From assembly GCA_964531645.1 (NCBI GenBank), contig CAZHEF010000001.1, positions 62,001-126,000 of the forward strand: a DNA stretch of 64,000 nt, read 5' to 3'. Each line of letters opens with the position of its first letter. Position 1 is the first letter of the stretch. This document shows positions 8,620 through 17,241 of the stretch, piece by piece. Below the pieces are notes generated by a model, which was not told the DNA's origin, did not search any database, and saw only the letters and a list, made by a program, of their open reading frames with translations. The position numbers and the translations under genes were made by a program. Source of the stretch: JBBIMS01 sp964531645 (lineage in GTDB: Bacteria > Acidobacteriota > Aminicenantia > JBFLYD01 > JBBIMS01).

Positions 8620-8690
8620 ATGGTTCTCAATATAAAGAATCTGGCTAAATATTTGGTGGTATAAAAGCAGTAGACAATGTCTCTTTTTTA
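8620..8690 (+). pseudogene. Fragment of an ABC transporter ATP-binding protein (frameshifted)
   Basis: Reading from ATG 8620 gives MVLNIKNLAKY. Shifting by one base at 8652 then gives FGGIKAVDNVSF. Joined, this is the start of a LivG-type branched-chain ABC ATPase (nLaK-FGGikAvdnVSf). The frame breaks in the middle and no Walker A motif follows, so only the first 25 or so residues survive. The 317 bases between proS and the S9 peptidase otherwise hold only the proS promoter and AT-rich sequence. Confidence 0.6.
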
Positions 8691-8754
8691 AAAAGGACAA
8701 AACTAAAGAGAGAGATTTTTCGTAAAAACTAATAAAAAATTGCTGGAGTAAATT

Positions 8755-11169
8755 ATGAAGAGAAAAGATTTGATGAAATTTTTTATAATCTTTTTGTTAT
8801 TCCTCTTTGGCCTATTAACAGGAGAAGAACCCTATAAACTGCCTACAAAAGTAATATGTGACATTCTTGATGCTCCTCCTCTTCCCGATGTGACTATAAG
8901 CCCTGACAGAAACTGGCTATTAATGATTGAAAGTGAGAGTATGCCGAAAATTCCTGAGCTTGCCCAGCAAACTCTTGGACTCGCGGGAATAAGAATTACA
9001 CCAAAGAATAATTCAATATTAACAGGTTCTCCAAGGAGAAAGGGACTTCTTCTAAAAAATGTTATTACAGGAAAAGAAATAAGAATCCCGCTCCCTCCAA
9101 CAATAAATATTTCTTCTCCTCAATGGTCACCTGATAGCAGAAATTTTGCTTTTTTGAATATCCAGCCAGAAAAAATAGAGCTTTGGCTTGCTGATATAAA
9201 TGGAAAAACAGAGATTCTAATAAATTCTGGCGTGAATGGAATATCCTATGAGCCAATAAAATGGTTTCCTGACAGTAAAAGAATTCTCTGCCTTCTTGTT
9301 CCTTCTAAAAGGGGGAATCCTCCCCAGAAACCCCCAGCTCCATCTGGACCAAATATACAGATATCCGATGGAAAACCTTCTCCCGCAAGAACTTACCAAA
9401 ACCTCCTGAAGAATCCCTTTGATGAAAAGCTTTTTGATTATTACTTTACATCTCAACCGGCAATTGTTGAGATAGGTGGTGGAAGTAAAAAATTTATTGG
9501 CTCTCCTGCGATTTATATAGATTTTGAAATCTCTGTGGATGGCAAATACATCCTGACAACAAAAGTTGTCCGACCCTATTCTTACATCGTCCCTATAGAA
9601 TATTTTGCTAAAAAAGTTGAGATATGGAACAGTGATGGAAAGCTTGTCAAGCACCTTGCAGACCTTCCCCTTGCAGAAAATGTTCCAATAAATGGAGTCC
9701 CCGTTGGTCCAAGAGCACATATATGGAGTGGATACAAGTCCACTCTCATATGGGCTGAAGCCCTTGATGGAGGTGACCCAAAGAAAAAAGTAGAATTCAG
9801 GGATAAAATAATGATGCTTGAGGAGCCTTTTTCAGGGGAGCCAAAGGAAATTTTTAGAACAAACCTTCGCTATTCTTCCACAATTTTTGGCGAAAACATT
9901 GCCATTATAAGAGAATTTGACAGACCCTCAAGAAAAGCAAGATTATGGCTCCTTGATTTGAAAAATCCCGAGTCCAGGAAGTTACTTTTTGATATAAACA
10001 TAGAGGATAGATATAACAACCCTGGGAATCCTGTAACATGGGTAAACAAATCGGGGAAAAGGGTTCTTGTTCAGACACCCGATGAAAAATCCATTTATTT
10101 GACAGGAGAAGGAGCCTCTCCCGAGGGTGACAGACCATTCCTCGACAGGCTTGAGCTGGAGACATTGAAAAAAGAAAGAATTTTCCACTCTGAAAAGGAT
10201 TACTATGAAATGATTATAGCTCTAATTGATGAGAATGCCGAAAAATTTATAACGAGAAGGGAGTCAAAGAGTGAGCCTCCCAATTATTTCTTGAGAAGAA
10301 AAGGCGAGAACCCGGTTGCTCTAACCTTTTTCAAGGACCCAGCCCCTCAACTCGCCGGAGTAAAAAAAGAGCTAATTCGTTACGAAAGGGAGGATGGTAT
10401 TAAACTTTCAGGAACCCTCTATCTTCCTCCTGACTGGAAAGGGGAAAGACTTCCTCTGATCATGTGGATTTACCCTGCTGAATTCCAGACCGCTGATACC
10501 GCTTCCCAGATAAGGAGCACGGAAAATAGATTTACATTTTATAGAGGTGCCTCCCATTTATTCCTTTTAACTCAGGGATACGCAATCTTAGATAATCCAA
10601 GCCTTCCAATAATAGGTAAATATGGAAATGACACATATGTTCTTCAGGTAGTTGCAGGCGCAAAGGCGGCGGTAAAGAAGGTTGTTGAAATGGGGGTTGC
10701 TGACCCTGAGAGATTGGGTGTTGGAGGTCATAGCTATGGAGCTTTTTCCACCGCTAATCTCCTCGCTCATTCAGACCTTTTTAAAGCAGGAGTTGCAAGA
10801 TCGGGCGCCTACAACAGAACTCTAACTCCCTTTGGTTTCCAGAATGAGGATAGAACTTTATGGGAAGCGCCCGATACTTATATAAGAATGTCTCCATTTA
10901 TGTATACAGACAAAATAAATGAGCCAATACTAATTATCCATGGGGAGGCGGACGACAATCCAGGAACATTTCCGATTCAGTCAGAGAGATTATTTGCTGC
11001 AATTAAAGGACATGGAGGTACAGCAAAATTGGTTCTATATCCCCATGAATCCCACGGTTACAGAGCGAGGGAAACTGTCCTCGACTGCATTTACCAGATG
11101 ATTGACTGGTTCGACAGATATGTTAAAAATGTGCCGAAACGGAAGAAATCAGAAAAAGAGATAAATTAA
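8755..11169 (+). CDS. Secreted S9 family peptidase (prolyl oligopeptidase fold)
   Basis: 804 residues. Signal peptide (residues 1-23, hydrophobic core FFIIFLLFLFGLLTG) and a beta-propeller of about 500 residues with several SPD/PDSR blades are followed by an alpha/beta-hydrolase domain (about 560-790). The catalytic triad is visible: Ser660 in GGHSYGAF, Asp733 in HGEADDNPG and His767 in ESHGY. It is likely an exported oligopeptidase, similar to the glutamyl/acylaminoacyl peptidases numerous in peptide-fermenting bacteria. Ribosome-binding site CTGGAG precedes ATG. The following symporter gene is in the same direction, 78 bases on. Confidence 0.92.
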   Translation: MKRKDLMKFFIIFLLFLFGLLTGEEPYKLPTKVICDILDAPPLPDVTISPDRNWLLMIESESMPKIPELAQQTLGLAGIRITPKNNSILTGSPRRKGLLLKNVITGKEIRIPLPPTINISSPQWSPDSRNFAFLNIQPEKIELWLADINGKTEILINSGVNGISYEPIKWFPDSKRILCLLVPSKRGNPPQKPPAPSGPNIQISDGKPSPARTYQNLLKNPFDEKLFDYYFTSQPAIVEIGGGSKKFIGSPAIYIDFEISVDGKYILTTKVVRPYSYIVPIEYFAKKVEIWNSDGKLVKHLADLPLAENVPINGVPVGPRAHIWSGYKSTLIWAEALDGGDPKKKVEFRDKIMMLEEPFSGEPKEIFRTNLRYSSTIFGENIAIIREFDRPSRKARLWLLDLKNPESRKLLFDINIEDRYNNPGNPVTWVNKSGKRVLVQTPDEKSIYLTGEGASPEGDRPFLDRLELETLKKERIFHSEKDYYEMIIALIDENAEKFITRRESKSEPPNYFLRRKGENPVALTFFKDPAPQLAGVKKELIRYEREDGIKLSGTLYLPPDWKGERLPLIMWIYPAEFQTADTASQIRSTENRFTFYRGASHLFLLTQGYAILDNPSLPIIGKYGNDTYVLQVVAGAKAAVKKVVEMGVADPERLGVGGHSYGAFSTANLLAHSDLFKAGVARSGAYNRTLTPFGFQNEDRTLWEAPDTYIRMSPFMYTDKINEPILIIHGEADDNPGTFPIQSERLFAAIKGHGGTAKLVLYPHESHGYRARETVLDCIYQMIDWFDRYVKNVPKRKKSEKEIN

Positions 11170-11194
11170 TTTGTATTTAAAAATTTACATTTTA

Positions 11195-11212
11195 CAATTT
11201 GCATTTTAAAAT
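11195..11212 (+). repeat. Dispersed AT-rich 18-mer, copy 1
   Basis: CAATTTGCATTTTAAAAT occurs here between the peptidase and the symporter, and identically at 29678-29695 upstream of rmuC. The surrounding bases (mixtures of TTTAAAATT) are also similar. Confidence 0.5.
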
Positions 11213-11247
11213 TAATTTTAAAGTTGAAACTGAAGTAGGAGGTTTGC

Positions 11248-12828
11248 ATGAGTTATTTCCTTTACATCATTCTTCTTTATCTTCTGATTCTTTTCGGAAT
11301 GAACCTTTACAGAGCAAAAAGGGTGAAAAGCGGAGAAGACTTTATGGTTGCTGGAAGAACCCTTAACTGGAAGGTTATGGTTTTTACACTTGTGTGCACC
11401 TGGATCGGCTCGGGAACATTTATTGCTGGAGCTGAATTTGCATATAAAGCTGGGCTTTCCTCATTGTGGCTACCCGCGGGTGCATGGTTTGGAATATTGA
11501 TAATATATTTCCTCTCTGCAAAAATTAGAAAATTCGGACAATTCACAATTGGGGATATCCTTGAGACAAGATATTCAAAATGGGCAAGACTTGTTGGTGC
11601 AATAGCTCTTATAATTTCCTTTGTAAGTATTGTCAGCTATCAGTTCAGAGCAGGCGGACTTATTCTGAACATTTTAACTCAGGGGAAGGAAAAGGCATCA
11701 ATACTTCATTTAAAAGATGGAAGCTCGATGAAGGTGTTTGAGCTTGAAAGATACAAAGAAAACTATTCATTTAAAGATGAGAATAGAGAGAAAAAAGAGA
11801 TCCCCATTTCAGAAGTGAAAAAAATCTATGCTATCGGAAAAATCTCTGTTGAGCAGGGACAGCTCATAACTGCAATATTCGTGATTATATTTACAGCTCT
11901 TGCCGGCATGATCTCTGTAGCTTACACAGACCTCTCCAATGGAGTGATTATAGTTCTTGCATGTATTCTTTCTCTTCCATTCATGCTCCATACTGCGGGA
12001 GGATGGAGCGGAATGAAGGATAATCTCCCTCCCGAATTCTTTGCAATTGTTAACAAGGAATTCGGAGAAAAACCATTTCTTACAGCTCTCGGATACTTTT
12101 TCTCAACATTTCTTCTCCTTTTAGGAGTTCAAAGCATGTATCAGAAATTTTATTCTGCCAGAGACCCAAAAACAGCAAGAAAATCTGTGGTCTTCTGGAT
12201 TCTCGGAACAATAATTGTTGAAACTGTTGTTGTCATTCTTGCTGTTGCAGGTGCATCTGTTTTCAAAAATCTTGGTAGACCGGAAACTGTTGTTCTTGAG
12301 GTTGCCGCAAAGGGTATCCCACCTGTAATTGGAGTTCTCCTTTTAGGTGCTGCGACTGTTGTTGTAATTTCCACTGCAAATAATTATCTCCTCAGTCCAA
12401 CAACAAATATTATAAGGGACATTTACCAGAGATTTATAAATCCTCAGATTGAACAGAAAAAACTTGTCCTACTTTCAAGAATAACAGTTGTCATCCTTGG
12501 AATAATATCTTACCTACTTGCAACTCGCCTCCAATCTGTTCTTTCCATGGCTTATTTTGCCTATACAATTTATGGAGTTGCAATAACACCCGCTCTTATT
12601 GTGGCACTCTCCTGGAAAAGAGTAACAGAACTTGCAGGACTTCTTTCAATAATTGGAGGCACTGCTACATGTGTTGGGTTAAAAATTTACAGTTCAATTT
12701 CAGGACATGAGTTATTCGGAATACCATTGATTTTCCCATCTTTACTCATCTCAATAATCATTCTTTTCGGAGTAAGCCTTATTACATCACCTTCACCGGA
12801 GGAAAAATGGCGTCCATTTTTCGATTGA
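11248..12828 (+). CDS. Sodium:solute symporter (SSF family)
   Basis: 526 residues, about 13 membrane helices. The SSF start pattern is clear: GEDFMVAGRTLNW, then the first helices with TWIGSGTFIAGAEFAYKAGLSSLW in the sodium-site region (quoted in family blocks). Substrate cannot be read from sequence. Unusual is a hydrophilic insertion of about 55 residues (about 147-200, charged, strand-rich) between two early helices, where most SSF members have a short loop. AGGAGG precedes the ATG; speD follows 20 bases later. Confidence 0.9.
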   Translation: MSYFLYIILLYLLILFGMNLYRAKRVKSGEDFMVAGRTLNWKVMVFTLVCTWIGSGTFIAGAEFAYKAGLSSLWLPAGAWFGILIIYFLSAKIRKFGQFTIGDILETRYSKWARLVGAIALIISFVSIVSYQFRAGGLILNILTQGKEKASILHLKDGSSMKVFELERYKENYSFKDENREKKEIPISEVKKIYAIGKISVEQGQLITAIFVIIFTALAGMISVAYTDLSNGVIIVLACILSLPFMLHTAGGWSGMKDNLPPEFFAIVNKEFGEKPFLTALGYFFSTFLLLLGVQSMYQKFYSARDPKTARKSVVFWILGTIIVETVVVILAVAGASVFKNLGRPETVVLEVAAKGIPPVIGVLLLGAATVVVISTANNYLLSPTTNIIRDIYQRFINPQIEQKKLVLLSRITVVILGIISYLLATRLQSVLSMAYFAYTIYGVAITPALIVALSWKRVTELAGLLSIIGGTATCVGLKIYSSISGHELFGIPLIFPSLLISIIILFGVSLITSPSPEEKWRPFFD

Positions 12829-12848
12829 ATCTTATTTAGGAGGAATGT

Positions 12849-13256
12849 ATGGAACCAATAGGTTTTCATTATTTAGTAGAGGCATCAGGTTGTGCTCCTG
12901 AAATCCTTGGAGATTTAGATAAAATTAAGGAGATCATGTTCAATGCTGCGAAGCTTGGAAAAATGGATGTCAAAACTGTTTACTTTTATAAGTTTTCGCC
13001 TTCAGGGGTAAGTGGGATTATTGTTGTTTCAGAATCTCATCTTTCGATCCATACATGGCCAGAGAATCAATATGCAGCTATAGATATTTTCATATGTGGG
13101 AAAGAATCTGAGCCCGAAAAGGCACTTGATTTTATTCTAAGCTCATTAAATTCAAGCTACGCCCATGTAACAGAGGTTGAGAGAGGTGTTAAGGACGAAG
13201 ATATCTACACCCACAGTGTGATTAGCTGGGATGAGACATATAAAAATAAGATTTGA
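12849..13256 (+). CDS. speD: S-adenosylmethionine decarboxylase proenzyme
   Basis: 135 residues, the short prokaryotic class 1b type. The self-cleavage site Glu62-Ser63 (SESHLSIHTWPE), His68 and Cys83 (IFICGKE) are all at the positions known from the Thermotoga maritima enzyme. Cleavage creates the pyruvoyl cofactor, and the enzyme makes the aminopropyl donor for spermidine. No spermidine synthase gene lies in the window. AGGAGG is placed seven bases before ATG, and the gene probably shares a transcript with the symporter. Confidence 0.96.
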   Translation: MEPIGFHYLVEASGCAPEILGDLDKIKEIMFNAAKLGKMDVKTVYFYKFSPSGVSGIIVVSESHLSIHTWPENQYAAIDIFICGKESEPEKALDFILSSLNSSYAHVTEVERGVKDEDIYTHSVISWDETYKNKI

Positions 13257-13289
13257 AATTTATCTCCCAAAAATATCCGCAAAACTTAT

Positions 13290-13994
13290 TCATATTTCTA
13301 TTTCAATCTCATTCATTTCTTTATACAAGAGAGATTTTGTGACAAAAGCCGAACACTCCTCAATTAGTAATTTAGCCATTTCATCCCTTGCTTGAATTAC
13401 AATTGATTCAGGAACTATTCCTGCACCATCCACATTTATCACTATCCTTTTACTTTCTTCTTCTATTTTTGAAAAATCTCCATTCCTCCAGTTCCATCTT
13501 CTGCACATAATCTTTTTACTAAGATCATCGTAATAAATAACTTCACCCGGGAAAGGATTTTCCTGCTCTGTTCCTCCAAGGGGAACAAAAAATTCATTGC
13601 CTGTAGCAAATCCGAGTTTCAAATTACCCTCCACCTTTTCTATGTCATCACCTCCACAGGGAATTAAGTATTTAAGGGAAATAAAATTAAATAGGGCAAC
13701 AACGGAATTAATAAATGGAATCTGGTCGCCCCTCTCAACCCTTTTTAGTAAAGATTTTATGGAAGGTAGAAATTTGTTGGGGTTTGAGCCAAAGCCCCTG
13801 TGAATTTCATCCCATGCTCTTACAAATTCATGCTCCATAAAACTTTTTCTCTTTTTTAACTCAATTTGTTCATTTAGAAGATTGCCTATTCTTTGATTGA
13901 AACTATAATTTTCAATATCATTTACAATTATCAGTCCCCTTTTAAAATCAAGGAATCTTGAAAATATGTTCTTTTCAATAATTATTTTCCTCAT
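13290..13994 (-). CDS. Solo B3/4 (tRNA-binding) domain protein
   Basis: 234 residues. The central part (PCGGDDIEKVEGNLKL, ATGNEFFVPLGG, NPFPGEVIYYDD, CRRWNWRNGD) matches the B3/4 domain of phenylalanyl-tRNA synthetase beta subunits as found in stand-alone COG3382 proteins. In the synthetase this domain edits Tyr-tRNA(Phe); stand-alone versions are presumed trans-acting tRNA-binding or editing proteins. The gene is alone on the minus strand and has a promoter whose -10 box sits six bases from the ATG. Confidence 0.8.
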   Translation of the reverse strand: MRKIIIEKNIFSRFLDFKRGLIIVNDIENYSFNQRIGNLLNEQIELKKRKSFMEHEFVRAWDEIHRGFGSNPNKFLPSIKSLLKRVERGDQIPFINSVVALFNFISLKYLIPCGGDDIEKVEGNLKLGFATGNEFFVPLGGTEQENPFPGEVIYYDDLSKKIMCRRWNWRNGDFSKIEEESKRIVINVDGAGIVPESIVIQARDEMAKLLIEECSAFVTKSLLYKEMNEIEIEI

Positions 13995-14000
13995 TTTTTA

Positions 14001-14029
14001 ATTTTAAACTTTGCAGGTTAATGAATCAA
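14001..14029 (-). promoter_or_regulatory. Leaderless-type promoter of the B3/4 gene
   Basis: Minus strand: TTGATT (14029-14024), 17-base spacer, TAAAAT (14006-14001), then only six bases to ATG 13994. Transcription should start at or very near the start codon. No Shine-Dalgarno sequence is present. Confidence 0.6.
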
Positions 14030-14038
14030 CTTAAAAAT

Positions 14039-14067
14039 TTGACATTCAAGGAATGTTTTAGTATATT
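14039..14067 (+). promoter_or_regulatory. Sigma-70-type promoter of the beta-barrel gene
   Basis: TTGACA (14039-14044), 17-base spacer, TATATT (14062-14067). This gives a leader of about 20 nt containing GGTAAAGGAGG before ATG 14096. It is back to back with the divergent B3/4 promoter. Confidence 0.75.
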
Positions 14068-14095
14068 TCTAGAATAGAGGTAAAGGAGGTAAAGG

Positions 14096-14737
14096 ATGAG
14101 AAAAGTTCTTTTAATTTTTCTTTCTATTATGTTTATTTTAAGCTTCACCTTTGGTAAGGACAAGAAAAAAGATAATCAGAACTTTGCTGCGGAATTTACT
14201 TTCGGTCCTGCCTTTGGATTCGGCGATGTTTTTAAAGAATACTCCGCAGGATTGCCACCTTATTACTCCTATTCTATCCAGAACAAACTTGGCTTCCATT
14301 TTGGTTTTGGAGCAAAGTATTACTTAAAGGAAAACCTTGCTATTCAAGGAGCTGTAGATTTTCAGAATGTTTCAGCTGAATGGGAATGGAGCTATCTGGG
14401 GCTAAAGTCAGCCGGTTCCGAAGGCTGGCATATAAACAAATTCTTTTTAAACGGTGTTTATGATTTGTCTCCTATGGGCAATGCAAAATTAACCCCGTTT
14501 TTATTTGCAGGTTTAGGAATAGGAAGCTTAGGAGGTTATGTTTTTGAAGAGTATGAAGCTGAATCGGAAACAAAATTTGGATTTAATGTAGGAGCAGGTC
14601 TTAGATATGCTCTTACAGAAGATATTGGTCTGATTGGGTATCTTGTTTTCACTGACATATTCACTGAGGAAAATGCCACAACATATCTTGGAATTCATTT
14701 GGGCGTTGAATACAGGTTTTCATTTGTGGAGTTTTAG
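14096..14737 (+). CDS. Outer-membrane beta-barrel protein
   Basis: 213 residues. Signal peptide (about 1-20), then alternating hydrophobic/polar strands with glycine-rich turns (FGPAFGFGDVF, LGFHFGFGAKYYL, FAGLGIGSLGGY, FNVGAGLRYALT) ending in an aromatic-rich last strand (HLGVEYRFSFVEF). This is the small OmpA/OmpW-like OMP_b-brl architecture, probably eight strands in the outer membrane. No specific function can be assigned. Similar barrels are encoded at 25293 and 44843. Confidence 0.85.
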   Translation: MRKVLLIFLSIMFILSFTFGKDKKKDNQNFAAEFTFGPAFGFGDVFKEYSAGLPPYYSYSIQNKLGFHFGFGAKYYLKENLAIQGAVDFQNVSAEWEWSYLGLKSAGSEGWHINKFFLNGVYDLSPMGNAKLTPFLFAGLGIGSLGGYVFEEYEAESETKFGFNVGAGLRYALTEDIGLIGYLVFTDIFTEENATTYLGIHLGVEYRFSFVEF

Positions 14738-14931
14738 CCATTAGCCTATCAATTTATAAAAAATGCAAATAATTAAGGATTGCGAATTTTAAACCCTAAT
14801 TAGTAAGGAAAGCACGGTAAAATAAAGACTTGAAGCTCAAAACAAGATGTGAGCTCCTTTACGGTCTCTTGAATTTCGCATTTTGAAATATTCATTTTGC
14901 TATTTTCAATTAAATGAATCCCTTTTAAATC

Positions 14932-14960
14932 TTTACCCTTTTGATTCTCTCTTTTATAAT
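14932..14960 (+). promoter_or_regulatory. Leaderless-type promoter of the MFS gene
   Basis: TTTACC (14932-14937), 17-base spacer, perfect TATAAT (14955-14960), five bases (AAAAG), then ATG 14966. The rest of the preceding gap (14738-14931) holds no ORF or clear terminator. Confidence 0.6.
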
Positions 14961-14965
14961 AAAAG

Positions 14966-16099
14966 ATGCATTATAAATTCGGTAAAGAGATATACTTAAT
15001 TGAAACTGTTCTTCTTCTTGTCTACTGTTCTTCATCAATGCTTCTTCTCCTTCCAATTTATTTCAACAAGATAGGCATATCAGAAATTTCAATTGGGTTT
15101 CTTGTAAGTTCTTTTTACATTTCTTCCCTTGTTTCAAGAACATTTATTGGAAGTATCCTTGATAGAGGAGTCCCAAAGAGAGTCCTATTTCTCGGAATTA
15201 CTTTTTTCTCCTTTTCGGTTATCCTTTATTCTTTTATAAAGACAGAGACGATTTTTCTTTACATAATAAGAGTTTTTCATGGGATTTCCCTTTCAGCAGT
15301 TCTACTTTCGGTTCTCTTGATGTCTGTGGTCTTTTCAAGAGAGGATAATAGAGCAGGGGTTTTGGGTCTCATCTCAGTTTCATTCCTCCTCCCTAATATT
15401 TTCATGCCTTTTTTAGGAGAAAAAATAATAGAAAAGTTTGGTTTTGATTGCTTTTTTACTTCAGCATTTGCTATTTCTGCTATTACTATTCTTTTTCTTT
15501 TTCAGATTCCAGAAGCAAAGAATCTGAGAAAGACCGAAAAGGAAAGCTTTTTTGAGCCTTTGAAGAAAGAAGGATTTACAACAATTCTTCTCCTAACATC
15601 CCTTCTTGGATTTGGAGTTTCAACAGTGAATACCTTTACCCCCCTCTGGGCAAAGGAGATGAAAACAACTGTGGGAGTTTTTTTTACCGCCGCTGCTATT
15701 TTTGCAGTATCAATAAGGCTATTCCTTCCCGGGAAGATTAAAATATGGGGGAAGATGAAGCTCCTTTCTCCTTTCTTTATAACCTTCTCTATTGGGATAT
15801 TCTTGATTTCTCTCGTCTCCTCAGATTTTTTCCTTTCCATGGCAGGTGCAGCATATGGAATCGGGATGGGCTTTATCTATCCAAACCTACTGTATATAGC
15901 TGTAGAGCTCGTAAAGAACGATTCAAAGGGCAAAGCTCTCGGTATATTTACCGCATCCACTGATCTTGGTTTTTCCATTGGTCCCACTCTTTCTGGAATT
16001 GCCGTAAAGCATTTTGGTTATTCATATATGTTCAAATTTCTTTCTCTTTTTATTCTCCTTGCCTTTGTTCTTTTAAGAAGTGGATGGAAAGAAGAATAG
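14966..16099 (+). CDS. MFS transporter
   Basis: 377 residues, about 12 hydrophobic helices. The major-facilitator signature is visible in the loop after helix 2 (GSILDRGVPKRVLF) and at a matching place in the second half (ASTDLGFSIGPTLSG). It is a single-polypeptide secondary transporter; the pattern is closest to drug/sugar efflux families, but the substrate is unknown. The gene stands alone between two promoters of the leaderless type. Confidence 0.85.
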   Translation: MHYKFGKEIYLIETVLLLVYCSSSMLLLLPIYFNKIGISEISIGFLVSSFYISSLVSRTFIGSILDRGVPKRVLFLGITFFSFSVILYSFIKTETIFLYIIRVFHGISLSAVLLSVLLMSVVFSREDNRAGVLGLISVSFLLPNIFMPFLGEKIIEKFGFDCFFTSAFAISAITILFLFQIPEAKNLRKTEKESFFEPLKKEGFTTILLLTSLLGFGVSTVNTFTPLWAKEMKTTVGVFFTAAAIFAVSIRLFLPGKIKIWGKMKLLSPFFITFSIGIFLISLVSSDFFLSMAGAAYGIGMGFIYPNLLYIAVELVKNDSKGKALGIFTASTDLGFSIGPTLSGIAVKHFGYSYMFKFLSLFILLAFVLLRSGWKEE

Positions 16100-16112
16100 A
16101 GAAGTCGAAAAC

Positions 16113-16141
16113 TTGAAATTTCCAATAAATATATGGATAAT
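16113..16141 (+). promoter_or_regulatory. Leaderless-type promoter of the DUF4388 gene
   Basis: TTGAAA (16113-16118), 17-base spacer, GATAAT (16136-16141), nine bases, ATG 16151. No ribosome-binding site. Confidence 0.5.
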
Positions 16142-16150
16142 TAAATTAGA

Positions 16151-17179
16151 ATGGTTGGAAATGGCACTTTGAAGGAGACATCTTTTTCATCTCTACTGAT
16201 CTCCCTATCCAAAAATCCTGATAGAGGGGAATTAAAAGTTAAGGGTATGGATAAAGAGATATCTGTTTTTATTGACAATGGATTTATTGTTCATGCAACA
16301 TCTACTGATTATAAAGACCGAATAGAAGGAATCCTTATTGATAAAGGTAGAATTTCGGAGGACACAATATCTGAAATTGAAAAGGAAAAGTCCTTAATAA
16401 AAATTCTCATGGAAAAAGAGGCTCTGTGGCCAAGAGAGCTTAAGGAACTTTTCCGCTCCCAGACCCTCAATTGTGTCTATCAGATCTTTGACTGGGATGA
16501 TGGTGAATTTATCTTTTCAAAAGAAAATTACAAATCGGTCCCCTTTCCTCTCAAAATACCCATATTGGATGCTGTTATTGAAGGTATAAGGAACATGAAA
16601 AATACAAATATTATTTGTCAAACACTTTCTCCTGAAGATGTAATATACTTTGAGAAGGAACAGAGCTATCCACTGGAGCCCTACGAACTCTATGTCTTGG
16701 GTTTAATAGATGGGAAAAGGAATGTTGAACAGATATGCAAGGAGAGCGAGCTTTCAGAAATCGAAACAATAAGGGTCTTATATCTTTTATATTCCATTGG
16801 TTTTCTCAAAAGAAGAGCAGAGAAAAAAGAAATTGCTCCTCCTGAGGAGCTAAAAAAAATCATGGACAAATACAATCAGTGTTTCTCTTTCATTTACAGA
16901 AGTCTCTACAAAGAAATAGGACCAATTGCAGAAAATATTCTCGAAAAGTATATTTCGGATGTTAAAGAAAATCTTCCAGAAAGTTTTAAGGTTGTTTCTT
17001 TAAAGAAAGACGGATCACTCAATCTTGAGCAGATCCTTCCAAAAGTAAATTTTGGAATTGAAGAATTTGTCCATAAATTGGATGAGTTCCTCATTACAAT
17101 GATTTATGCAATTAAAAGAACATTGGGCCAGAGATACGAATCATACATAGTAAAGACAATCAATGAGATAAGAAAATGA
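16151..17179 (+). CDS. DUF4388 (PATAN-like) domain protein
   Basis: 342 residues. The N-terminus has the DUF4388 layout: GTLKETSFSSLLISL, then GELKVKG, VFIDNGFIVHATS and RIEGILIDKGRIS (residues 5-80). A winged-helix-like region follows (about 180-225, LYVLGLIDGKRNVEQICKES) and a helical C-terminus. Such proteins are found in gliding, signalling and GTPase-linked systems of deltaproteobacteria and relatives, as regulatory adaptors. Its stop overlaps a tiny membrane ORF, then miaA. Confidence 0.8.
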   Translation: MVGNGTLKETSFSSLLISLSKNPDRGELKVKGMDKEISVFIDNGFIVHATSTDYKDRIEGILIDKGRISEDTISEIEKEKSLIKILMEKEALWPRELKELFRSQTLNCVYQIFDWDDGEFIFSKENYKSVPFPLKIPILDAVIEGIRNMKNTNIICQTLSPEDVIYFEKEQSYPLEPYELYVLGLIDGKRNVEQICKESELSEIETIRVLYLLYSIGFLKRRAEKKEIAPPEELKKIMDKYNQCFSFIYRSLYKEIGPIAENILEKYISDVKENLPESFKVVSLKKDGSLNLEQILPKVNFGIEEFVHKLDEFLITMIYAIKRTLGQRYESYIVKTINEIRK

Positions 17180-17241
17180 GAAGATTTCAGATCCTTGGTC
17201 TTTTAATCATACTTACAATTTTGATTTTACTTCTGCTTTGA
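17176..17241 (+). CDS. Predicted 21-residue membrane peptide
   Basis: ATG 17176 overlaps the DUF4388 stop (ATGA). The ORF encodes MRRFQILGLL followed by IILTILILLLL and a stop whose first two bases lie inside the TTG start of miaA. The product is a positively charged N-terminus plus one full membrane helix. The four-base overlaps on both sides suggest translational coupling. It is below normal gene-calling size and could equally be a spacer that passes ribosomes on to the weak TTG of miaA. Confidence 0.4.
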   Translation: MRRFQILGLLIILTILILLLL

